Shown here: positions 23,765 to 32,814 of the stretch, one piece after another
Layout of the letters: each line of letters opens with the position of its first letter
How positions within the stretch are numbered: position 1 is the stretch's first letter
Assembly: GCA_017562135.1 (NCBI GenBank)
Contig: QEYB01000766.1
Coordinates: 1,178,001-1,242,000, forward strand
Reading direction: 5' to 3'
DNA: 64,000 bases
Origin: Dipylidium caninum
Taxonomy: Eukaryota; Platyhelminthes; Cestoda; Cyclophyllidea; Dipylidiidae
Notes under the pieces: generated by a model
Told to the model about the DNA's origin: nothing
Database searches by the model: none
Seen by the model: only the letters and a program-made list of their open reading frames with translations
Made by a program: the position numbers and the translations under genes

Positions 23765-24981
23765 GGCAATTGCCCACAGACACCAACGTGCCCCACAACG
23801 AAAAGTCGTTAGTGGCCCCTGACCAAAGAGGTAAGTGATAGAAAAATATAGTATAATGAAAAGAGTATATTTACAAATAGATATAAATTTCCTCTAACTT
23901 ACAAAAAAAGTAATTATATTAAATCCAAATGTTATGAAACTTTTTTTTGAAAGTCAGATGATATACATATTAAGCAGAATCCCTTCGTTCCTGGATTTAT
24001 ACTGTTTTAATGTAAATATAAAACTAGAAGAGGATGCTAATTTGTAATTTCATAATAATAACTGAATTAATTATTTGGGACCAAAAACTTCACCGTCCCA
24101 GCAATGCGCATCGTAAATTCTTGTCCGTTTGGTCAACGTTGCAACTAGCGAAAGGTTCCGAATTACTTGATTGTTTGAGCACTAAGATTTTAATACACCC
24201 TCAAAAATTAGTCACCCTCCCAGCGTTAATTTTATCTCATTAGGTTAAATAATAATTCACTTAATGGTTTAGTATTATTGGCTTTCTTTTATTTGAATCC
24301 TTTTGTTATAATTTATCAACAATATTTACACACCTGTGAGAGAAATTGGTTTACACGACTATTCATAATGGTGGAATTTATAGACTCATACATGCTTTAC
24401 AATCTGCTTTAACCAAGGGGTTACGACATCTTTTACCTTTGACCCTTATAACATATTACTCCTGGGTTAGTATTTCTTTAGTTATATTGCAGACGTACGT
24501 GAGTGGAAAAGATACGAAACCTCCCACATTTCACGGGCAATTCATTTAAAAGAAGTATCGTTGATTTCATTCTGCTAAGCTAGAAAAATCATAACGAATT
24601 TTGTCTGCCCTATGACTGTCACCCTGAAATGAGGTGGTATGTGTGCATTTATGATGAGGATTCGGTCCATCTTGACATATACGGAAGGTCTGATTTTTCG
24701 ATTTCAGATTTTAGATGCATTTTAGAATTTCTAGGATTGTCAATTTCCTTGTGCTCAATAGAACCTTTGCTAATGTCCGCGTCCTCAAGGGTGAGTTAAC
24801 AATTATTTTTAATATCTACCTAGGCGGGTTTCGTTTATTCAGTAAAGAATTCCCATTTATGTGTACGAAGAAAATCTTGTACCTTCCCAAGGTTCGGCCT
24901 TCATGCGAGCCTTAAAAATTTAGGAACTCGAATCTCTCGAATACTACCCGCTGGTGATTGTGCATGATTCTCTCTTTTTAG
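23765..24981. promoter_or_regulatory. A/T-rich divergent intergenic region
   Basis: BOP1 runs left from 23,764 and the phosphatase-like gene runs right from 24,982, so this 1.2-kb A/T-rich stretch should hold both start regions. No TATA or initiator element is clear enough to mark. Short open frames at 24,034-24,243, 24,346-24,549 and 24,715-24,915 have no family match; an upstream non-coding exon of the right-hand gene could be among them. Confidence 0.4.
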
Positions 24982-27186
24982 CTTTGCCCATGCACTTAAT
25001 TCCCAAAACGGTGATCGATAACCTTTACATAACTGCCAGAATATTGTGTCATTCAAGGCCCCTCGAAAGGTGTGTGCTATTAAGTAAAGTTAATAATATG
25101 TTTCTCATAGGTTAGAGTTTGTCTCCGCCTTAAAGTAAAACTCCCCACTTTCATCGCTACAATAGACTATTATTTTTCTGTAATTTAACATTTAGAGATC
25201 GTCCGTTTTAGTTCTATATTTGGTAAAGAATCCATACAGTACGTGTTTTCATAATAATTATCAGTTACGCTCGTTTTTGTTTTGTTGGTTCCTATTTTAG
25301 ATAGTTTCCTTCAATAACTTCATTTACTTATATCACAACTCTTAACTCTAGCTGATTTTTTCGTCATACGTACCTGTAATATTTGACACAATACACACTT
25401 CCCATTAATTTTCGCTTTAATCACTCTCTTCTCGTTATTTAACAAATTGGATCGCCATGTTAATCTTTATTCTCTTCATAGGACATCAATTTGTCTTTAC
25501 AAAGCCACCTTATAGGAAAAAATTCCCTCCTCTTGCTTTCATTATTCAACTTTATTTTCATTTTTTTTTATTGATAGGCTTATGTTTTGTCCATGTTCTT
25601 CACCCGTTCGGTATTGCACTCTAATGCACGTTTATCCTGAATCAAGGCAGAATTTCATTCATAATGTTAATTTTATGGTTAGGCTAATATTAATCAGATT
25701 TACCCCCATATTATTGGATATGCGCTTTTCGCAAAAGCAATAATTAAAAACTTAATAATACATACTTTACATTCATTTATCTCCTCGTCAAATATTAACT
25801 CACAAATACATACTTTAGTCAGGAAGCTGTGGAATCGCTTGAGACATTCTACCCAGAAACCTCTCCTATTCGGCTCCAATCACTGGGAAAATTCTTGGAA
25901 GATGCGTGTGAATTTATATGTATGTGAAAGCTTCAGTAGCGTTCTTTTAAGCTGCCAACTCTACCTTATCATTAATAAAGTATTTTCCTAGCATACCATG
26001 CTGAAATGATCATGCGATTTTGTAAGAGATGGGTGAATCTTGCTGCTTACAGAGCATCGACTTGTTCTCATTCTTTTACTTCGAGTATATGTAATAAAGA
26101 GGCGATATTCATCATCCTCAAATAAAGTGGGCGAAATTCGTAGCCCTAAGTCCCGATTTGTAGTGTTGACCACTCAAAAACATTCCATAATACAGGGTCA
26201 CAGCACGTCTTCGCTAGGAATGTTTAACGTCTACTGCTTCTGCTTTACTCGAGGGCCGCCAAAGACACTGACAGTCATTCGACTGAGGGTATCTGCTCAA
26301 GTTTTTAATCCGAAAGCCAAAAGCACATTCCTAAAACATGAGGCTGTTGATGTTCTTATGGAATAAAAAATATCGAAATAGAGATGGCTCTCACTACTTT
26401 CTTTTGATCGCCTCAAGAAAAATTGATTTACTGGGGCTCCTCCAATACCATGGTTGAAGTTTTATGAACATTGCAGATGATTCATGCCTGTTTGTCCAGA
26501 ATAAAGGTGTCTTTTTGCCTCCCAGCCAAACAACTGAAAAATGGAGGTCGAGTTGTCATTGTAACAAAAGAATACGACAGACTGGGGCCGACTCTAGCAA
26601 TGGCTTACCTCATTTCTGAGGGCACGGGCCTCAAAGTAAGCTTCTCTTCATATCACTTGAGATGTAATTTTCAAAATTCCCAAAAAAGTAACCTTGTATG
26701 TCCCTTCACGTGAAACTGGTTAAGTGAAACGGTCCGATAGTAATCAAGTTAAGTACCTTATCAGTAAATTGTACAAGATCCTCACTCCTCTGATCCCGCT
26801 GCATTGACATTCAAGGACCCATCATTAGATGCTGACTATGGTTTGAAAAAGTGAGTAGTTGCGATTCTAGAAGTTGTCCGAGGAATAAAGAAGACCGCGC
26901 GGATTGATACAAAATTGACCATTTCTGAGATAGGAAGTCAGAAATCATAAAGACCATTACACACCGCAAGCCCTCTCTGAAGCCAAAGTATTATTAACAG
27001 AAAGCCTATTCCACACGGAAAGGTAGTTATTGGATTTCGATTTTACAGGAAGCATGGACAATTTTGAGGAGGGCCTACCTGTCCCTTCGTCCAAGATGGG
27101 ACTTCCTTGACCAATTAGCGATACTTGAGCAAAAGTGTAAGAAACTACGTGAACCCACAGCCATCGCAGATGAAGACTTCTTCTAA
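24982..27186 (+). CDS. Dual-specificity-phosphatase-like protein, catalytically dead
   Basis: Exons 24,982-25,069, 25,111-25,134 (micro-exon, less sure), 25,819-25,919, 26,526-26,635 and 27,049-27,186 join in phase. From the ATG at 24,990 they give about 150 residues, the size of a lone DUSP domain. The fold signature is complete: DNLYITARIL at the start, FLEDACEFI and KQLKNGGRVVI before the P-loop, AMAYLI after it, then EAWTILRRAYLSLRPRWDFL and QLAILE. The P-loop itself aligns without gaps to HCxxGxxRS but reads VTKEYDRLG, so the nucleophilic Cys is Thr, the Arg is Leu, and His and Gly are gone. The usual general-acid Asp is also not visible. STYX-type pseudophosphatases keep the Arg, so this one is more degenerate. 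It could bind a phospho-partner or serve as a scaffold; the partner is unknown. Confidence 0.75.
26526..26635 (+). CDS. P-loop exon of the DUSP-like gene
   Basis: A strong acceptor (gtgtctttttgcctcccag) and donor (CTCAAA|GTAAGC) bound 36 codons plus two bases. The text KQLKNGGRVVIVTKEYDRLG is followed by PTLAMAYLISEGTGLK. Compared with the DUSP consensus GGRVLVHC then xxGxxRSxT, length is identical but every catalytic residue differs. The neighbouring exons are conserved, so the frame is not in doubt. Confidence 0.78.
27049..27186 (+). CDS. C-terminal exon of the DUSP-like gene
   Basis: Acceptor ttcgattttacag is followed by 45 codons and TAA. The exon carries the final DUSP helices (EAWTILRRAYLSLRPRWDF, DQLAILEQ) and a short acidic tail. 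The family consensus is A..(x)RP.I.PN..F..QL..(y/l)E, and here RPRWDFLDQLAILE takes that place. Confidence 0.8.
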   Translation, partial: EAWTILRRAYLSLRPRWDFLDQLAILEQKCKKLREPTAIADEDFF

Positions 27187-27911
27187 TTATTGAATCGGCA
27201 GGCTCAACTCACCTACCTAGCGCTATTCCAACAATAGAGCTGTCTTGGCTTCAGTTGCGACAATTAAAATTTCTCAGGGATTCGTGATACAGGTTCTGAG
27301 AGCGGAGGCGCTTGGGACGTGACGCCACGTCGACCCTGTATGCATTCCCAACACCTTCCACTGCCGTTGTTCGACCAATCTCCCTATTCCACAACAGCAA
27401 TAAAAGGAAAGGAACTACCCCAAACTAGAACCACCCGTTTAATCCACTTAATCGGCTTATTGAGATGATCCAAGTCAGCTAGCAAAAAAAGCAGAAAACC
27501 CAAACTATAACATAGATTTTCTTAGGAAACAAGCCAGTGTATGGATGTACAGCAATTGATACACAAACAGCACAGTTTGGCGACTGGCGGAACTGTCCAA
27601 TTTAGGTATAAAAATTCGATTACGAATTAACTTCTATGCGGGCAGCAGGCTTCGGAGGGGTCGGTCCAATATCCTGGGAGTTTCTAAAAAAGTGGTTTAA
27701 CCACACACAAACAATAGGAATTGAGATCATCGTGCCGAAATTACCAGCTCGAATCATTCTCATAATCCATTATACATCGTAGCCCTTGTTCTCCCATGAC
27801 AGCGGCACAGCTCACTACTCGGAATGAATGTGCTCAAACGTTGCTCGACTACGTTTATCAACGAGTCGGAATCAATCTGGAGAGTGCCACCTAATTAAAA
27901 TCTGTTTTCAG
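27187..27911. other. 3' flank of the DUSP-like gene
   Basis: This is probably 3' UTR and spacer. A frame after an acceptor-like site at about 27,299 is open for some 57 codons but matches nothing I know. No polyadenylation signal was assigned. Confidence 0.3.
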
Positions 27912-27988
27912 CCACGGTTGCTTCGTCGTGTATCCCTGTTGAGAAATCCGAGCACAGCTCCCGATTCCTTTCTTATCAAGTGGAACAG
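27912..27988 (+). CDS. Possible exon, unidentified
   Basis: Flanked by acceptor aaatctgttttcag and donor GAACAG|GTATGT. One frame reads CIPVEKSEHSSRFLSYQVEQ and is open through the exon (phase 1 in, 0 out). It can join the candidate exon at 28,149. No domain is seen. Confidence 0.35.
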
Positions 27989-28148
27989 GTATGTCAAGAC
28001 ACGGTCAACGCAAGCGGGCTTTGCCTAAACCCGCCTTAAATTGGGGTAGTCTCTCTCAAATAGAAGTCGAGCGTGAAGTCTTAACTCGTAATTTGTGGGC
28101 ACCGGAGCGTCCACTCGCCCCCTATAAAGAAAATCTATTTTATCTCAG

Positions 28149-28225
28149 GGGTCTTACTTGAAGTGGAAGCAAGTGGGCTTGATATCAACGACCTCATCCT
28201 TGACATCGGAGAGACCAACAGTGAG
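28149..28225 (+). CDS. Possible exon, unidentified
   Basis: Flanked by acceptor tctattttatctcag and donor GTGAG|GTATAT. Two frames are open: one in phase with the 27,912 exon, and one reading VLLEVEASGLDINDLILDIG. The splice sites are good but the identity is unknown. Confidence 0.35.
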
Positions 28226-29410
28226 GTATATGCAGTTGGGTCGCTGTGCCCAAAAAACCTCGGGGTGTCGACTATAAATTTTTCATAAACTCAAAGCCGA
28301 TCTTACGGAACAGAAGCAGAGTCACCAGCCATGGTTGCCAAGTGTGACAAGTAAGCGTTATAGGTCGGTTCTAGAAGGCGCGCGATATAGTAAAACAAAC
28401 ATCATATTTAAATGTTCCACACTGTGTGTAGAGAGCATAAGACACGAATTTTTAAGCAGGCGCTTGTGTTAATAAATTCTATTTGTAAAACTCTTACTTT
28501 TTAGGGCAGCAGTTAGTTGTTGGTGTCAAACATGTTAGATTGTCATGAGCCGTTTCGTTTGTTATAATTAGGGATTGCACTTGTACGCGGATGTAAGTAG
28601 TTGAAAGGCTTAGGGCAACGACTGTGTGTAGTCTAATTCTTCTATACAATAATATATCGATTACTTAGCTGGTGTAAAAATGCGTCTTCTCACTGAATAT
28701 GCTTCAATGAGGGTAATAATGCTCATACATTGCAATCTGTGTGATTTTGTTCGTGTTTTGCTTCAGACTTACGTAATTCTCGTGCTCCCTTTATGCAATG
28801 TTTTAACTCCAAGAGTTTACGAGGCGTTGTTTGAGGAGGGGAACAGCCGAAATGGGAAATGGCCATACAGCACCTCAAAGATAGTATCTACACCTCCTAA
28901 TTCAGTTGTCAGCAAACGAAGAATTGTATTTTCTCCACACAACTTTTGAGGAATAACTGTGTGGTTATTGTTATATTTTCTAAACTGATGGGCAGGTCAT
29001 TTACCCGTGTTAGAAACAAATGGAGTGTTGATGCAAATGGTTCTAGTACTCACGCTTCAACTTTGTATTAGTTCAGGCAATAAACCTATATTTATTTCCA
29101 TTCGGCTTAAAAATACACAATTGCGATTATTCATTGTGGCCCCATAAAATGTACTTTAAAGGCGGTTAGTATAGACTGTTTTAATTTAAGATAACTTATC
29201 TGCCGTAACCTAGATTCATATGCAATTGCATAAAAAAGTTCTGTAAGGTATGCAATATTAAAACGATTTCTATGGCGATTGCAAGTATACACTATCTCTC
29301 GGTTGGGATTTGTAAATGTTCTTTTAATGTTTACTTATCCGGGGTAGCTGCGGAACATTTGATCAATATAGTCTACCTTTTTGCCGGAGCCTGTACATAC
29401 TGTACATACA
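28226..29410. promoter_or_regulatory. A/T-rich upstream region of lingerer
   Basis: No exon is recognised between 28,380 and 29,410. The region is very A/T-rich and ends about 10 bp before the lingerer ATG with tgtacatactgtacataca, a short repeated TGTACATAC. A promoter or a trans-splice acceptor must lie here, but I cannot point to one. Confidence 0.4.
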
Positions 29411-32335
29411 ATGGGGAAGAGTGGTAAATCTAACAAGTCGGGATCTACAAAAAAAAACGATGCTTCAGTTAAACCAAAATCTCCAAATATGCCAAAAGCT
29501 TCGGCCGGACAAGTTGACCTGGCTAAGATGCTTCGATCTACTTCTGACGATGGGGATTACAAACATAAGCTTCAGCAGGTAATATCTATTTTGTTTTTCG
29601 ATTGTCGTAGATACAGGAATGTACTGCATGCGACCTGGAGAAAGCAGTCTCGGCCCTCCATGATGCAAATAATGACGTTCATCGTGCGATTGAGAACATT
29701 CTTGATCCGAAATACGACAATGATTGGCATGACACGGTTACCAAAAAGTCGAAGTCCAAGCGCAGTGCAGACCAAGTATGATCACCTCTTAGTTATATTC
29801 CTCTAGAAATCAAAAGGTTTTACCGCATCAGCTGATCTGAAAGGAAGTTCAACTTCATCCTTAAATGGTCACGATGGGCCTAGTGTAGTTGATCAAGTCC
29901 TTCAAGTAAGCTACGCTTTTGCGTGTCTATTTTTAGAAACCCACAAAAGCTGTTAATGCCAAAAAAGGGTCAAAACCACTTGGACGGGTTAAGACTGCTA
30001 ATATTCCTTCAAATGGACTTGATACGTCCAAGAAAACTTTTCAGAGTGAACGTATTCACATTGAAGGTAATGTTTCATTTCTTTGAATATTACAGTCCTT
30101 TAAACTTTTAAAAAATGTGGACTTTTGTAGGTTGGGGTATCGAATGCGGCGAATGGAAAGGCGAAGCGATCGAAGTTGTCAATTCAGCTGCTAACGTACC
30201 CATAAACATCCATGATGATACCGAACTGTTGAAACTTTTGACTTCTGATTCGGTAGAAACTGCCTCGGAAAGATGGTAAATTGCCGTTTATTTGTCTCTT
30301 ACATTCCTTTAGTAATGAGGAAAGGGATCAGAGAAAAGCAGGAGAAAATCCTCAGCCGGTGGATTTGGGAAGCGAAGCGGTCGCCAATTCCACAACAGAA
30401 CACATAAAAGCTATCAAGGAAAGACTCTTTTCCAAATACGCGAGAAGTGAGGACCCTCCGTCCTCCCATGTTCCGGACGTGCCAGTTTTTTTTGCTCCTG
30501 GGTCCAAAAATTCAGCTGTATCGGCTGCTTCTGCGGCCGAGCCTGTAGTTGTTCAAACTTGCCTTCACGAACAAAATTCTTACTCAGATGCAAGGCCGCA
30601 TAAACATGCTCCAATTGTGAATCCCGACATTGTTCATGAACGGAAGTCTGTGTCAAATGAGCAAAATGTCAACCCTCAGGGTAGGATTACGTCGCCTAGT
30701 CAGTGCAATTATTCGCCTGTGATGAATACTCTGCTTCAACCCGTCCCTGGCATGCAGCAAAATTTGCAAGCGGATCAAATTTATCCCCCACCGCTTCAGA
30801 ATGCCACCTCTCACAAGGAAACCTACGCGAAGATCCAAGATCATGTCCCTTCCCAAGGTCGTGCACAAACCCCTTCTGTAAATAACTTCGATAACCCTAA
30901 GGCATATAATTACAATTTGTTGGGGGAGTTATCTCAGAATATGAAGCAAGTGAGTTTGGAAACTCAAGTTGGCAAGTCGGATGCCTTCACGCAGTCTATT
31001 TCTTCGACACAACCTGATGGCGTTGTGCCTGTATCATACTCCATGCAACCCACCAAACAGACTGTTTCTCAACCTCCTACAATAAACAAGTCGATGTCAT
31101 CGATGCCTCTAAATGCAACTCAGCAGTCATTACCGACAACTCAGCCGCAGATGCATCCCGTCATGCACCCCGCACTGCCGCCATTGTTAAGTCATTTTCA
31201 ACCGAATATGTCTTTGTTTAACTTCGCTAGCGGTTCAGGTCCAGCACCAGCTCCCCATCTATTTGATATGGATCAATTCCAAGCGCTGCAGCAGCAACAG
31301 CAACGCATGCTTTTTGAGTTACAGCAATCACAGCACTCGCAGACTGTTGCCAATGAAAATAGTCTCTCTAACGCTAGTGTAGATGTTATTTCCTCAAATA
31401 AAACCGGTGTGGTTCCAATGCACCAGGTGACCACTGCTAATGTTAGTTCTGGCATAACGTTCTTGCCCTATAACGGCGGTATGGTTCTGATGGTAAGGTT
31501 CACGCTTTCAATTACATTATTTTCTCAGAATAGTATCCCTAATACCTACCTCGGGCCACAGCATTCTCAAGCCAATGGCTCGCAGACCCAAAGTTCAGGT
31601 CATGGGGCCTCCCCCTTGTCTCATCCATCCAGTCAGCCGCAATATCCCAAGGCTATGAATTCGACTCCTAATTACACGGGCCTTATCAAGGGATCAAACA
31701 GACGAACTTTGATGAAGTTGGGGATATTTTCTACCAGACTTTAGCTAAACAGGGTAAGCTTTTGTTCAACAATATGGGTATCTGAGTATGCTACTGTAAA
31801 TTCCTCTAGTTTTGGTATTTGATATTAGCTTTTTCATAGTCTCAGGTCCGGATAGTTGTCCTTGGAACCTTGTTGATTTATGTATTCGCTTATTCCTGAA
31901 ATGTGTCTTGTGAAGGTTGTTGAATCACTGATTGTGTGTATTTGATATAATCGTTTTTTAGTCGCCTATAAACATGCCGGAAGCGGAGTTCAGGGATTCT
32001 ACAATCCACCGCTACAACAGCCGTCAAAGCCTGGTGGTGGTCCTGACTTGTCACTGGGTGGCAAGATTCAACAGCAGACGCCCGGGCTTCCGTCCGCGCA
32101 GCAAACGCCGCCATTGCAGCAACCACAGGCGCCGAACGCTGTGCTCGGAGTTCAGCCTCAAGCTCTATATTCACAACAGGCGCCCAGTCAATACCCTCTT
32201 TATCAACAGCATTGTATGACAATGGCTGCGGCAGTGGCCGCTGCTCAGAGTCAGCAGCCGTCACATGTGGCACCTTCATCAGGCACGCCAGGGCCTGGTG
32301 GAATGGTGCCGATGCATGGAAGAACAACTCACTAG
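29411..32335 (+). CDS. UBAP2L: Lingerer/UBAP2L homologue (UBA domain)
   Basis: Eight exons join in phase: 29,411-29,578, 29,611-29,775, 29,807-29,905, 29,937-30,066, 30,131-30,275, 30,313-31,492, 31,529-31,753 and 31,962-32,335, about 828 residues. Exon 2 is the UBA domain (CTACDLEKAVSALHDANNDV then AIENILD), as in UBAP2, UBAP2L and fly lingerer. Exon 6 is a long Ser/Pro/Gln-rich region with a short poly-Gln. The C-terminal part reads TNFDEVGDIFYQTLAKQ, then YKHAGSGVQGFYNPP, then Gln/Pro-rich sequence. These proteins bind RNA and act in stress granules and translation control. The start is the first ATG, followed at once by a Lys/Ser-rich segment as in the family. Five of the introns are only 31-37 nt. 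A one-base frame break lies at 31,678-31,680 (GGG; four are needed). Confidence 0.9.
29611..29775 (+). CDS. UBAP2L: Lingerer exon 2: UBA domain
   Basis: The exon follows ttcgattgtcgtag and ends GACCAA|GTATGA, 55 codons in phase 0. It carries the three-helix UBA pattern with the conserved ALHDANNDVHRAIENIL core. UBA domains bind ubiquitin; in this family the domain is N-terminal, as here. Confidence 0.9.
31285..31330 (+). repeat. Short poly-Gln coding tract
   Basis: A CAG/CAA-rich stretch in lingerer exon 6 encodes LQQQQQRMLFELQQSQ. It is mixed CAG and CAA, which usually makes such tracts fairly stable in length. Confidence 0.8.
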
Positions 32336-32794
32336 ACCCCTGGAATGGTCGCACATTTTCCCTTTTCTTCATATACACTTCCCCCTTCTGTAAAAATGCC
32401 TACTTATCCTTTAGCTTGTGACGTGCGTCTACACCCCATTGTAGTACGCTTTCAAGGTTATGTGCGAGCTTGTCTGGTTTGTTGGTTTCTCGTGCACTCG
32501 TACTCCAAACCCCCCTTGGTGCTGTTTCTTTTCATTATAACGATGTAAAACTGCAAACATGTAGTTAAACTTTTTATAACGTCTCGGCTGAGTGCTGTGT
32601 CAACAGACGTTTATATTTGTATAATCCATGTCTCACGAGCATGGAGGTCGATTTTCAAGAAATCTGTGCGGGTTGGCTGTTTCGCATTTCTTCACGGTTT
32701 GAGATTTCGACGATATCTGCTGTGGCTTTGTGTGCTTGGTTGTTTGTCCCTATGCCTGGTGAGACGGTTGACAGTGGAGCTCTGGTGGATGAGG

Positions 32795-32814
32795 CATTAC
32801 ATCCGTATTTTCAG
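32795..32814 (+). promoter_or_regulatory. 3' splice acceptor, possible spliced-leader site
   Basis: A clean acceptor (atccgtattttcag) lies 5' of the first SNRNP35 codons, about 480 bp after the lingerer stop codon. No in-frame ATG starts where the family's N-terminus would start, yet the text right after the acceptor matches that N-terminus. Flatworm spliced leaders commonly end in AUG, so trans-splicing here would supply the start. This is inference. Confidence 0.45.

Noticed and set aside
26477..26525. A 19-nt intron in the DUSP-like gene, between a possible exon at 26,477-26,506 and the P-loop exon.
   Set aside because: It is too short for normal splicing. The same stretch works as an excellent pyrimidine tract and acceptor for the exon at 26,526, and direct splicing gives a better DUSP fold.
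26770..26850. A 73-nt open segment with splice-like borders between the P-loop exon and the last exon of the DUSP-like gene.
   Set aside because: Its length breaks the phase between two exons that join perfectly without it.
32641..32814. An N-terminal extension of SNRNP35 from the ATG at 32,641.
   Set aside because: It is in frame but resembles nothing in the family, and a strong acceptor lies exactly where homology begins. It stays possible but is not preferred.
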